NCBI GenBank assembly: GCA_036583965.1
Contig: JAZBQD010000015.1
Coordinates: 85,015,309-85,079,308, forward strand
Direction of reading: 5' to 3'
Length of the DNA stretch: 64,000 bases
Source: Prunella strophiata
Taxonomy: Eukaryota > Chordata > Aves > Passeriformes > Prunellidae
Under the pieces are notes generated by a model. It did not search any database, had not been told where the DNA came from, and saw nothing but the letters and a program-made list of their open reading frames with translations. A program made the position numbers and the translations under genes. Below are positions 11,111 to 24,242 of the stretch, in pieces; position 1 is the first letter of the stretch; each line of letters begins with the position of its first letter.

Positions 11111-14100
11111 ATCCTCCATGTAGTTAATCATTACTTGCCACATAACCTGTTCCTGTTTTCTAGAGGTTTCACTGGCACCCACAGCCAGAAGCATATGAGG
11201 AAAATGTGAGACTGCTTTCTGAGCAGGATGGTTTGCCTTGCAGCAGGAATCCCAGCATCTCATACAAGACATCATTTCTTCTGTAACATGTTTATGCCTA
11301 ATCATTCAGTAAACATACCATATATAGTCTGTTTTGTGCTTGCTCTAACACCCTGCTGCAAGGCGAATTTGCTGGTACCACACAGATTCCTTAGCTCCTG
11401 GTAACTGCCTGACAAATAGGATGTTGCCATATGTAATACAAATATTCCACACAACTCGGTTTTTTTACACTCCTGCTCGTGGCATGTTTTTCTGACTGTG
11501 GCAGTCTTAAGTCTGGCACTTAAAAACGGAGAGGATCATACAAAACCAGGTAGCTTATCGAAGGATGGACCAGGTCCAACATGTCCATTTTTTTTTCAGA
11601 ATAAAGGTTCCACACTTCCCCTAAACAACAGATGTTTGTGTTTATGAATCAGTGTTTTGGGGACATGTTTTTTTTTTTTTTCTTTTTTCTCCTCTCTTAG
11701 CTTTAAATGCCTGCTTCATCCCAGGTGATGGATCCCAAATTAAAGCTTTGGTTGACTGAGAACTGTCTCTTTTCATTCTAGCATCTTTTGTAGAATTTCT
11801 CCCCTTAACTCTTTTCTCTTGGCCTTCTGTTTACCCTGTGCTAGCTGGGTACTAAGCATGGCAGAGGACACAAAGAGCAGCACTGTGGCTGGATTCACAG
11901 CTAATCATGTCTTACATACAGTTTGCCTTCAGGTTTGTTTGTTGTTTGTTTGTTTTTAAAATTGTGAGATTAGTTCAATAATATCTGGCTATTTCTGTGC
12001 TAGACAGTAGCTCAGGAAAACTATATGAAGCCTTCCTACCTACACCAGGGTGGGGATTTTCCTTTTTGTTTCTTCTACATCTTGTCCTGCTTGTTGATGT
12101 GTGAGAAGACAGCACAGTGGTGTGGACCCCAGATAACCTTGCACAGAGCATTCTGGCTGTCTGCTTAGTGATGCCTGTTAGTGCCTGACTTCAGCAGTGT
12201 AGCAAGTAGCAATGCCTCCTGTACCAGTGAGATGGTTGCTTAATCAGATGCAGGTCCATACAGGTGGATTTTCCTATAGTGGCTTGCTCCTTACTTAGGC
12301 ATTGCTTCCAGAAGGGAAGCCTTTGCAGGGGGGAATGTTTGGGTGTTACATAAATGGACGGGACATGCATTTCTGGGACTCGTCTCTCATTGGCCTGGTC
12401 AGAGTGAATTATGTCTGACTGCTTGGCAGTTAATTGGACCATCCTTCCCATTTCCTAAGCTGATAAGCCCCTCACTGTCTGCCTCAATCAGGCTTCTTTG
12501 TTTGAGAAGTTACTAATGCTGCAGAAGAACAGAGTAACTACTTTCCTGTAACCAAGTGAGGGGCTCTGATAGATAAATCGATGAAGATTCACCCTATTTC
12601 TTCAGCAAAATCCTTTCACGAGGCTTACTTGTACACCAGTAGCAGCTGGCAGGTACTGAAAAGTAGGTATAGCCGGTGTATTTCATACATACCTTGTCCC
12701 TTTTTGAAAGATTGGTGTTTGTGATTAGGTGTTCCTGAGAGCACCTTTATTCTGGCAGATCCCAGTTGCTGTGCTGAGTACCACGGGGGTCTGTAGATAT
12801 CTCTGCATCAGGATCGGGTCTCAGAAATGGCTTTCTTCTACCACAAAGCCTTCAGACTGGGACTGTCTGTCTTAATGTGTCTGGATGGTGCCTAGCTTAG
12901 AGTGGGTGTTGCCAGAAGGTGAGTAATAAATGGTGATTAATCGTCTCTGAGCTATGGATGTTTGTATGAAAAAGCACTTGGCTAAAGGCTGTGCTTCAAC
13001 AAGCTCATCAAAATTAGCCACACGGGAGACAGTAGTATAGCATCCCAAAGGCTTGATTCTTCTGTCTCTTGATTTGTTTTGTTTTGACTTTTGTGGATTT
13101 ATTAAATCTGATTGAGGGAGAAACATGGGTCCCTTTGTCTTCAAATATCAGTAAATATCAGTTGAGTGATATCAGTGTTACAGATTGCAAATGGACTGAG
13201 TGATACAGAATCAGGGTGCACTAAAAGTAAACACCCTTTTGTTAGATTGCTCAGTAACCTTTTTAATGCAGAGGTGTCGTTATGAACCTTACAGGTAGGC
13301 ATCCTTGTGTTTGTGCCATTGAATCTATGATACAAATGCACAGGAAAGATGTAAAGGTACCAATTCCTGTGTTAATTATATATTGAAGTTGAAAAGTAAT
13401 TTTATGTTACAGGAGACCATTTATCCTTTGCAGTCAAAACAGTAAATAACTATAAATCCTAAAGCCATTGTGATTTTTAAAATAGTTCCCGTTCTGAGTT
13501 TACATCCTTATTTGAGCAATGCATTGCATCTGTGTGATTGTACAGTTATTTCTAAAACTTCCTGAAAAGAGGATTCATCACAAAAATCTTCCATTTCCCT
13601 CCATCCTTCAGCTGTTTCTAGCAGCTTTCAGGGCCTGAAGCACACAAGGCAGGTATTGCAGGGTTTGATCCTTGCACAAAAATTAGAAGGACTGTGACTT
13701 TTTGTTCTTAAAAACCTTTCCAAAACGGGTTTGTTTTGGAAAGGTTTCCAAAGGGTCTGTTTTGATGTAGTCAGAGAGGATGTACTTCCGAGTTGGTGGT
13801 GTTGAATCCCGGAATGTCCGTGGCATCGCAGCAGGGTGATAAGAGGACATAGTCACTGTTGAGTTGGGGTGGCTCTTACTGGTGTTCTGCCATTACTGTT
13901 TGTTATGCCCAAGAAATGTAGGAACCCAGGAGAGCTGAACACAGGGCCTGGTCTGTAGGGCAGGATCTGCTGGACGATCTGAAGGAAGCAACCACCAGCA
14001 GTGGCCGGATCACATCCCTTCCTCTCCAGGACTGACCTGCAGTTGTCAGACCCCAGGCAGGTAGCCAGAGACTTCTCCTACTGTGACTTCTTTGTCTGTC

Positions 14101-14220
14101 ATTTTTATTGCCTGACAGCATTCAAGGTGATGGGTGGAAGATTTGCATTTTGGATTTTAAAGCTTCTAGAAGAGAGTTTGTGATGAACATTACCTAGCCT
14201 GGTTCCAGACCAGCCAGCAG
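11111..14220. other. Non-coding intronic sequence
   Basis: Nothing gene-like is seen. It contains a T tract near 11669, T-rich low-complexity DNA near 11937, and the inverted repeat at 13712-13747. Short frames on both strands have no recognisable domains. Confidence 0.6.
13712..13747. repeat. Perfect 15-bp inverted repeat (hairpin)
   Basis: AAACCTTTCCAAAAC at 13712-13726 is exactly complementary in reverse to 13733-13747, with a 6-base spacer GGGTTT. As RNA from the + strand it would form a 15-bp stem with a 6-nt loop. Only one copy was noticed, and no flanking target duplication was identified, so no mobile element is assigned. Confidence 0.9.
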
Positions 14221-14530
14221 ACACTCGTTCCAAGGCCTTGCCATCCACCATGGGATCAGCGAGCCTCGGGCTTTCTGAGTGGAGGCGATGAGGAAATGAG
14301 GGTGAGGAGGTGCCTTTGTCCCAAAAAAACCAAAGAGTTGAAAAGGAAAAACTGGAAAGCAGGCAGTTTGTCACTGTGAATTTCTCAGGAAGAAGGAATC
14401 TGCGTACGCAGTGGTGGCCGCGATGGCGCCCCGTGTGCACGGGGACACAGAGGCACAGGTAGGCCGCGTGGCAGTCCTGCCCTGCTAGCCAGGAATGCAG
14501 AGGAAGCAGGAGGCAGCCCGCCTTCCCTCA
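14221..14530 (+). other. CpG-enriched patch with splice-donor-like site; candidate non-coding 5' exon
   Basis: About a dozen or more CpGs cluster here. The patch contains a perfect 12-bp palindrome CTGCGTACGCAG (14400-14411), an ATG in good Kozak-like context (GCCGCGATGG, ATG at 14423) and a donor-like CACAG|GTAGGC at 14458/14459. The ATG frame has 12 codons to that donor. Joined to exon A it would be out of the RREB1 frame and stop after about 20 more codons, so at most it would be an upstream ORF. Transcription is not shown by the sequence. Confidence 0.3.
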
Positions 14531-17500
14531 GACAGCCATCAGGGATGCAGAAATTTAGGAAGTGTTCAGCCTCAAAATTAGGGCCACTTGAAGGTGAATT
14601 AACTGCTGGGCCTGTGAATGAGCTGTGTGTTCATGTGTGTATAGGACCTTAAGCACAGAAGGGTTTGGGGTGAGTCTGGAAAGGGTCCATGTTTGAGGAA
14701 TGTAGTTATTCTGGCTTCCAAGGTACTTTTTTTTGTGTAGACAGCATGGAAAATGATTACAAAAACAAGTATTGCAAGACACTTAATGAGATGGGAAGCT
14801 GGCAGTGTTAAGGCTATGGCTCTTGGGCTTATGTGACTGTGAGAGAATTTCAGCTTTTTTTCTGCTTCCTTTCTACAAACATTTTCTGAGTTGTGAACAA
14901 TCTCAAGTAGAGTTTATCCTGCGGGTTTAAAGTCAGCAAACCCAAAAATGCAATGAAAATCTCTCTTGACTTTTAGAATGAGGGTCCATGACAGCAACTG
15001 AGCTCAAGGGAAAAGGGTACCTTTAGTGTTTGCTGCCAATTCCACCAGTTTAGTCTCAGACCTCATCTGCTGAGATGTCACACTGTCTGCTTTCACTGTT
15101 TTGGAGTGGGGGTGACTGGGGCTAACCAGACCAGTTTTCAGGGAGCTTAGTCAGCTTTCAAATTTCCAGGTGTAGTTGAGAGAGTCATCAGGGAGAGGAA
15201 TGGAGGGAGAATGTCAGTAAGTTGCTCTGCATGAAAGAATCTGGGCTGCCAGGAGGATTTCCAATTGGAGATCACCAGGCAGCTTTGTTACTGCCCCTGT
15301 TTTCTCTTGCATGTGGCTCCACAGAGCTTTAACTATTTGTGCTGAAACACTGCTTGTCAGGTGTTTAGCTTCAGGCCACATTTGCTTTTGAAAGAAAAGT
15401 AAGTAGTAAAAAAAAAAATAATTCTTCAGCCATTTCTGAGAAGGAAGCTGAGGGAAAAGTGACTTCAGGCTTTGAATTACTTTCATGTCCCCCTTTTTTA
15501 TAGAAAATAGAAAAAAACCTACGGCAAACTTTGAATCCCTAACAAAGGGGAAAAACATTGACCTGTTCTTCAAGTTCTCAAAGTTGTAATGCAGGGGCAT
15601 TGAGATTTGAGAAAGACAAAGTGGATGGGAGATTGGAATTGTAGCCATCAATTGAGTCAGTTATTTGTTATCATAGCTGATAATGGTAATGGTGATTTCT
15701 CCAGTGTGGTCTGATCCTAATGTCCTTTGTAATTTGGAAGTAAAAGGGACCGTGCATGCTCCAGTGAAAGACAAGCATCGTCTGTCTTGCTCCAGAGCAG
15801 AGTAGGTAATTTCAGCTCTGTAAAAACTGAACTTGGTAACCTAGTCCCACATACTGAGTAAGCACTTTAGTGATCTTGTGTATTTATCTCTGTATTTGTC
15901 CACTTTTTCAGGTGCAAAACACACCTGGAGAATGTTTGATTGTTTCTCTTGCACTGTGATGTACAGGTGTAGGTACAGAATTCCTGGTTGAAGGATTAGT
16001 GTAAGATGAAAATGCTGTTCTTGTGAATGTGCTTTACTCTGTAGGCACTTCTGCTCCATGTGGAGTAAGGGTAGCTTGAAAGTTGTCAGACAAGATTTGC
16101 ATTCCTTGCCAAACACCACTGGTCTCCCAAATAAAAACAAGGCCCCAGAAGATCATAAATACCTGTGCATGTGATGTAAACAAACTTCCTGATTCAGGGA
16201 CCACTACTGAAGCTAATGGTTCTTCTCCATAGAATGAACCTATTAGTACAGTTCATTAGCAAAACTGAGGCCTTGATTTGTAATGAGCCCTTAAGTGTAA
16301 TTTGTAATAGCCTGTTGACTGCATCTTACTAATACTTGCCCACTTGCTGTGAGTGCAAGAGGGAAACAGATTGGGGCTGGAGTAATACTTACCTTTGCTT
16401 CCAGTCAGAAGTATTTAGAGCAAAAAAGAAATGTGCCACACCTCTAGGATCTCCAGTCAACTTTCCTGCAAACCTTGGCCACAGAGAATGAAATACCCCT
16501 GGTGCTCAATACACAGGGCAAAGGCTGCTGCTATATTTAAAAATATGTGTATGAAAATGGAACTGGAAGTTACTGCAAAGCTGCATTTGCAGGTATCATA
16601 GCAAGGAAATTTTTAGAAACCAGACCTGAAAGAATTTGCAACAGAGAGTTTCTCAGGATACTCCCTGTCATTTCTCATTTGCTTTGCTAAAGTGTTAAAA
16701 GAACCCCTGGTTTCTGTAGTTATGGCTAGCAATAAATTACTTTATGGTTTTGTTTTGATTATATACTAGGTATATGTATAATATATATTTTTTTTTCTTG
16801 ATTATGGAAGGGGGGACTGTGGAAAGAGAATTTAAAGTTCTTTAACAAGACACTTGATTGTAGTTATTTATTCATGTTAAGCACCCCAGAGCAATATTGA
16901 ATAGCTCTGTCCTCTTCTGTTTTAAAGAACTCCTCAGAATAAAAGAAAATCCCTTTTTTGTTTGCTTTCCAAGAGGGAAAAACTGAATTTAAAAATGGTT
17001 TAAACAGCTGAATGATTCTTATTCCATTTCTTGCAAACTTCTCCCTTGCCCCTGAGCCTGACCTTTCTGCCCCTCTCCACTAGCCCACAGAATTACCATG
17101 CAGATAATTTTAGAGGTGGGTTTACACGTTTGTTTAAAAAAATGCTGCAGTCTCCATCTCTGGGTAATCCACCAGGTGGAAGCAGATGTGTAGAATATCT
17201 GTGCATGTATTTGTAAATCTGGGTTTGAGCAGATTTGGCGTTCCTGAGAGGGCAGTGTGTGTGCTAAGACAAGGGAACCCTTGGCAGTGTAATACCATCA
17301 GTAAAGCAAAAATTTGCAGTTAACCACTAACAGGGTTCATTGGTGGTTTTTGTTCATGCTGGGTGACATTGTATTAGCCAATTCTTCTGGTGCATGGTTA
17401 GACATCACTTGCCTTGCTATTCTGAATTACAGTAGGGAGAAGGGTATCAGGCTGGGGATGGAGAGAATAAGATAGAAAGTGCTTTCTCAGAGATGGGTGC

Positions 17501-19741
17501 TCTTCTTGTGCTAACAGAGCTTTTGGTCTCAGCCTCAAGTGTGCTTTTCTGACCTACAGACTTGTTCATCACTTACTGATGTCTTCCTTGTGTCTATCTC
17601 CCTGTTAACCACCTGGCATCCCAGCACCTCTTTGCTCTTGCGAAAAATAGCACCTTAGAAGTTTGGGCAATATCCCTTTAGTGTTTGGCCCTCACAGTGC
17701 CAAACTTTGCTTTGCACTCAAACAGTGCTTTTAGTGCATCTTGGTTGGGAAATATACTAAAAGTGCTAAGATTTTTATTTTGTTTGGTTGAGGGATGGGT
17801 GGGAGGGCAGGGTGAGTCCATATGGTATCAAACAGGAAGGTTGGTGTAGCTCAAAGTGGCCTCCTGAAAGTACCCCTCCAGTCTGTGAGTCTTCTAAAGG
17901 CAGTTGTTTGGAAAGGGGCTGTGCTATCCAGATTTACAGTGTCTCCTGTGTTTTGTGTAACAGAAATGCTGAGGTTATGTACTGGTGCAGGTTTTTGTTG
18001 CCCTTCTACAGGTTTTGTTGATGGGTTTAGTGCATTGACCTGATGCACTAAACTTCATGTCACTGTTTGACAAAACTGGGCTCTTAATAATTTAAAGTTT
18101 ACTTACAGAGCAAAGCCTGGACAGCACAGTGTGTTGAATGTATATTGGATGAAATAATTTCCTTACTGACTTGTACTCTTTGAGCTTTGCTTAATTCTGA
18201 GCATGTTATAGAAACAATCAGATTTCCTAAAAGTGAAGATATTTGCATTTTAAGTCCAGAGTTGCAAAACTGAGTCCTGTACTTGTACTCTGTGCATGTT
18301 GGGACAAAAATAAAATGGAGGAGAATCTGAAAGAAGCCTTTTGCATCACTTGAGGCCCAGTGGGAGCTGAGGGTCAGAATCACTCTGAGAATTAATCAGT
18401 TCACTAGAGAATATGATAATACAAGGAAATGATGGTATTGCAATAATTTTTTTATTAGTAGCAGAAACTTTAAAAATAAAAAGACAGTTAGAGAAGACCT
18501 GGGAGCAGAAGTGGTCTGAAGGGGAAATGACCAAGACCAGCTGAGAAATGCAGAGAATGGTGATTCAGGAGTGCTGCTTCACTGCATCTATGAGAAACTC
18601 CTGTCTGTCTTTTGAAGGGGGGTGAGAAAGATCACAGTTCTGTACAATCTCACTTCTTAATGCAGTTTTGAATAACATGAAACAGTTCTGGGCCTTCCAC
18701 TTTTCTTGCAGACTGATGATTTTAAACAGGGAATGCCAGGCCTGCAGAAAAGTGACTGTAATCACAAATCTGAAAGCAGCATGTGACCTTTCTTGTCATT
18801 TCTAACAAGCCAGAACTTTTCAGAAATCTGCCCAGGCAAACTTTTGGTCCTACTGTGCCCCAGTGCAATAATTATAATGCAGAAACAGCTGATGGGTCAC
18901 GTCTCCAGGCCTGTACAGCGTTATGACTTGCTACCTACATTCCATGTTTAGCTTTGAGAGATCAGATGGTGCCAGCAATGTGAGCTAGCAGTGCCTGAGG
19001 ACATGCTCGGGGCAACACGTCCTGTCCCTCTGCAGCTTTGGTTTCTTTTCTCTACTTCTGTCCCATCCTATCCCCTTAAGGTGATGCATTTTACAATAAA
19101 TTCCAATCTCTCCAGAGGGTGAGCTGCCCCTATGGAAGCATGTGTGCCATTCCCACTGTGCTGTATGTTAAATCCAAGGGCCCAAGGTTTGTAAATATTG
19201 TCTCTAAAGCAGCTGGGGGCTCCAGGTGAGCTGCTTGCCCTACTTGCTGGTGGCTGTGGAGCTGTTGTTGGTACATGTGGCACACGGTGGCAGGCTGTTT
19301 GAGCATTGTTACTGATGTGATTTAATGAAGCATGAGTGGTATTCGGAGGGGGTAAATTTTGTCTTAGTGCATGGGGAAAGGGTCACTGACAAAAGTTTAC
19401 AAGCAAACAAGTGAGTTGAAAATTAGGCTTAGTTCAGCCATGTGCGGGAAGGGAGGTGGATATTTTCGAGTTGTGTTTGTTTTGTGCTTAGCACTGTGCA
19501 AAAGTTACACCCAGTCCTTGATGCAGGAAAAATTGGATAGGTAAGCAGAAAAGTACTAGCTCATTGCCTAAGACTGCTCTTGCTCTCTCACTCTCCTCAT
19601 CCAGGGATGCCATGGAAGAGGTGCAGCAGAGACATTTTAATTGTGGTAGTTTATTTTATTGTGAACTTATTTTCACTGAACTTCAGGTATATCTTTAAAT
19701 GTTTTTATGGCAGAGATGCTGCAAGTGAGCTCTGAGTTGGA

Positions 19742-19773
19742 GGGAAGGGAGCGAGGGGGGAGTGGGAGGAGGG
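19742..19773 (+). other. Canonical G-quadruplex-type motif
   Basis: Five runs of three or more G are separated by loops of 2, 5, 3 and 4 bases, fitting the usual G3+N1-7 pattern on the + strand. If transcribed as intron, the RNA would carry it too. Folding is predicted from pattern only. Confidence 0.6.
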
Positions 19774-22128
19774 AGTCTGGAGATGGAGCCGGCTGTGGGT
19801 TCGTTCCACTACATCTTTTCATCTTTCCCCGGTACTGCAGCACCACGGGAGTAGAGTTACCGACAACATTCTTGCTCAGGTCTCTCATCCCTCACTCAAA
19901 TAGAGGGTGTAATTTGACTATGTCTCAGCTCCCATGTGTGAAGGCTGTTGATGAAACTGTATGTATGTGCATTTTTAAGTACAAACAAAAACCAAACACA
20001 AACAAACGCAAATTTCAATTCAGATCTGTTCCATGATCCTGGATCACCATGTGGTTGTTCAAACTCTAGAACTGGCATGAGGCTGGAGGGAGAACACGTG
20101 GCCAGAGCTGTGGGGTAAAGTGAGGACTGGCAGTCTGTCCTTCTGAATGACAGCTGTGGCTTACATCAGGTTAAATCAGTCTGTATGCTGCAGGCTGAGG
20201 CAAAGCAGAACGGACTAAAAGCAGGTTTTCACTTCTAGCCTTGAGTTTCCTGCAATCCTACATCGGCTTGTGGGGGTGCATGTATTTCTGCATCCCAGCT
20301 GCCATGGAAAATGAGAGACATCTTCTTACAGGATAGTTCTCACAGTCAGTATTTACTGAAGTTTTCCTGATTTGAATGGCTGTGTCCACAGCTGTCACAG
20401 ATAGACAGTGAACCTGGATTTTTGCCTCCTGCTTCTCCATTCCTATCAGCTGTTTCTGGCTGCTCACAGGTTAACAGTGAGGCCTACTGGGCTGCTTAAT
20501 GGGTGGCCTGGCGCTGCCTTTGGGCTGATGCAAATAATTTCTATTGGCTAAGGTTATCTCCTTCTGACCTTGTAGCCAGAATTCAGCCTCCCGTTGGCAC
20601 GGTAATTGTGAAAAGGAGGGCTTCTGAAAGAATTCCTAAAGGCTGGAATATCCTTTCTGGTTTTGTGAAAACCATGGGTGTTTTTCATCACCACTCTGAA
20701 CAGGAAAGAAAAGTGCCTTAATGTTAAGTTTGCAAATTCGGAGAAGGTTGTGTTTAAAGATTTTTTTTCTAAAATCCACAGTGGAGACTATAAATTTAGT
20801 ATGGCAGGAGGCTGCTGTACTCAATCCACTTTTGCTACTGTACTTTCTTGGTTGCTTGCTCACTGCACACTGGTAGCTTGCTGTAGAGGATACATGGCAT
20901 CTGATTTCTTCCTAGCTGTAGCCTTTTGTACCAAAATGTCTTTTACCTTGGTTGCAGTTGGTTCAGTTTACGGGACTAAATGTGTTTGCATGCTTTTGGG
21001 ATGAACTGGGACTCCTGTTACCTGCGTAATGGAATGAGGCAGAGGGATTAGTGGGGAAAATGGGGAGAGAGGGAGGAGTTGAATGGGGTTTCTTTTCTTT
21101 TCTGGAGTCATGAGGCTCCTCCCGTAGCAGAGAGGGAGCATAGTACATGGAACCTGAAGACCTTTAAAGTACATGCTGAAATGGATGCTGGGAAGATACA
21201 GTGCAGTGCTTGGGCACAACTCCAAGGCTCCCAAGGCAAGTAATATTTAAACAAGCTGAACAGCCCCTTTCGGCAAGCAGCAGGAAATCCAGCACTGAGC
21301 TTTGTGTTGTTGCATGGTCAGCAGAAGATAAAAGCTCAGGCTATGCAGCTGGGGTTCCCTCCTATCACTGGATGGCAAACTGTTAAAAAAAGATAAAAGA
21401 ACAGAAAAGGACAGGGGGTCGCCTTATTGAAAAGCATTCCTTCATATTTTAAGCCATCTAAGTACTTTGAAATACATTGAGCCTGATGTAAGTCAGGAGC
21501 AGCGCCATCGGGGTGTGTTGGAGCTTTTACATCATTTGGCAGGCAAAAGATGAATTTGTCCCTCTGCTTCATCAGAGATAAAGATTTAACATGGGTAGGA
21601 CTGTGATATGTGTAGATGCCTCACCACAAGCCCCACAGCAGGCAGGAGCTTCCCAGAACATTTTTTTTAGAAGCAAGGCATGTAATGGTGGGTCTGCTGC
21701 TGACTTAGGGTCTCATTCTAAAATTCAGTCAGCATTCAGTGGGATCTTTCCAGGTCCCACTTTCTGCAGCTCATCCTTGGTTAGGAACTATTTTAGCAAT
21801 GAGGAAGAGAATTTAATTGAATGAGATTGCTAGTTCAAATCTTCTAATCAGTATTTACTGTATTCCTCCCCTCCGTCCCTCCTCCTTTTTTCCTGCATCA
21901 CAGCACTAGTGTCTTGGGAAAGAAAATGCTTCAGAGCATTTGTTACCAATTTAGCAGCAAGTACGTGCTCAAATTTGGGATTTCTGAGATCTGTGTGTGC
22001 CATATGTAGGCAAAATGTAGTACTTGCAAGTTCCAGTAGAAGGGAATAAACACAAATTTGCTGTTCTGCAGATAGTGTTTCTTTAATCTAATGAGACTTA
22101 CATTTGTGCAGCCTTTTTGTTTTGGTAA

Positions 22129-22142
22129 GACGGTTAACCGTC
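22129..22142. promoter_or_regulatory. Perfect 14-bp palindrome GACGGTTAACCGTC
   Basis: The sequence equals its own reverse complement and contains two CpGs within a CpG-poor intron. Palindromes of this kind can be dimeric transcription-factor sites, but I do not recognise the factor. It may be chance. Confidence 0.3.
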
Positions 22143-23874
22143 CTCCCTGGGGTGCCTAATTGCTTATCATGAACTAATCAGTCCCCTGGGTATATGAAGG
22201 GATGAAACACTGCCAAGATAGAGCCTGTGACTTCCCCCAGAGGTGTGATAACTCTCCCAACTACCCCACCCTTCAGGGAGCTTGCTTACTGCTGTTTTAA
22301 AGACCTTGTTACATCAGAAATTATCCATGTTTGGAGATTTTAGGAAAGGGGGTGTATTTACTGAGAATCTTTTGAACCTGTAAGCTCTCATATTTTTCAT
22401 GTCAAATTTGTGTTGAATATAGTTTCAAGTTTGGTGTGAAAATGCTGAATATGTTTCTGTTTATGAAAATGCCTACCTTTGTAGCCCCCATGGCATGCCA
22501 GACCCTAGCAGATAAGGAAAGGGCCAGTTTCTGTCTTCAGCTCTTACTAGATAGGGATGGCAAAATCTTCTAGCTTCAGAAACCCCATTTGAAGTTTGCA
22601 TGAAGAAATGAGTGAAACAAATCTGGTGGTGACTCTCTTCTAATTTTTGGTAGAATGATAGTGACACGTTACCATGTGTGAAATGAGTGGGTGGATTAAG
22701 AAAAGTTTTTCACCTGACAGTAAAAAATAATTCATTTAACTAGTGATTTTGCTTGCATTCTCCTTTCAGTTTCCTGTTTTAACTCGTTCATAATACATGC
22801 TTCTCTGCTGTACAGGTTGTGATAGCTACTGATTACCTCAATTCTTCTCTTGTATCTTTTTATATTGAATGGTTGAGTTCCATGAGGCATATAAAGCTTA
22901 CTACAAAATGATAGTGTTTGAACTGGAAGTGGAAATAGCTCCTGCTATTTAGCATCTGAGTGAAAATATGAGTTCTTGTGTTGAGGTTTCTTTGTCCTTT
23001 ACTTTTGCTCTGAATGAACATGATTTTTGTGTGAAATTTGGAGGATTAAATCTGTCAGTTGGGTAGAAATAACAGTTTGTTCCTTGAAAGAGTTCTAGCC
23101 TAATCAATTAATATTTTTTTTTTAAATTTTGTGGTTCTTTTAAAATACTTAAGGTTTTCTTCACTTCCGGTTGTAGAGTATATTCTAAGTGACCTTAGCA
23201 AGATCAATGTAAATAAAAATACTGCTATAGTAGTGTGTACTGGCTTAAAACTTTAAAGCAAGGCTGATTTCATGCTTAGAATTAAAAGAAGGTGGCTGTG
23301 TGGGCGTGTATGTTTATATGCCCGAGAAAATGTAAATGTGGAAGCATCACTCCTCAAAAGAAGTGTGACTTTCAGTATCATAGGTCTGATTATGATATTT
23401 CAATGTTGCTTGCTATGTGTGCATATTTGAAAGTTATTGGTCAAGCTTCCACTGGCAAACTCTTGCTGTCCTCCTGCAGAAACTGGGATGGGTGCACAGG
23501 CCACTTGATCACTTTCTGTTGCTGTTGTTCATTTTTCTGTTTGCAACTACTACTTTACCCAGAGTTGGATTGAACCTATACATAGCTCATACGAGTTTGT
23601 TTCAGGCTAATGTTTTTGTTAAATATTTATCAATGGAGTCAACAGAAGGAAATTAATTTCCCTTTTCATATGTGAATTGTTTCAAGAATTGTCTGTATCA
23701 TCTGTTTCATGGAAATGTGTGAAGCACTAGCAGTAGAATTGGTTTTTTGGAAGGAGAGGGTGGTTTTGGACTAGCAGCAGACGTTTTTTGGCTGGAGGAA
23801 TAGCAACTTGAAACTTCACTTACTGAAGAAACCTGTTCACAATTTTGTCTGTTCTTTTTTTTTTTTTTCCCCAG

Positions 23875-24242
23875 CGTTCCTGAAATAAACTTCCTGCAAT
23901 TCTTTGCAGTGTGCAGGTGTCCAGACTCCCCTTTACTCATGGTCGCCTGTGAAACCCGTCAGGCAACTGAAGGCTGTACCTAAAATTCTGCTGGCAGTGC
24001 AGCACACTGCAGTGGCCTTGGTATAGTTACGGTGGACACCTTGTGCAGCCACAGCTGTAGCATCCCCTCGTAGTCCGAGCAACTGAGTATTGCGGTCCAG
24101 GAGTCTGCACGTGTGGAGGACTGCCTGGAATAGAAAAAGGAAAGCTGCAGAGATTGTGAGCTGCTGCTTGATCCGTGTGGCTGTTGTGCCGAGGAGCATC
24201 AAAACTTTGCTGGATGGATCCGACAGCTCGTTGCAAAGTAGA
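23875..24242 (+). other. CpG-enriched patch behind an acceptor-like site; candidate exon
   Basis: The patch follows a T-tract plus CCCCAG (AG at 23873-23874), a strong acceptor shape. About 12 CpGs occur in some 365 bp, against few in the flanks. The right end is unclear: only a weak donor-like GTAGAG occurs near 24238. No long conserved frame is seen on either strand. It may be a non-coding 5' exon, an unrelated transcript, or conserved regulatory DNA. Confidence 0.3.

Larger units (their letters stand above)
14531..23874. other. Non-coding intronic sequence
   Basis: No exon or RNA gene is recognised. A T-rich, TA-rich stretch lies near 16760-16800. The G-rich motif at 19742-19773 and the palindrome at 22129-22142 are listed separately. 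A 14-base T tract followed by CCCCAG ends the segment (23855-23874). Confidence 0.6.
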
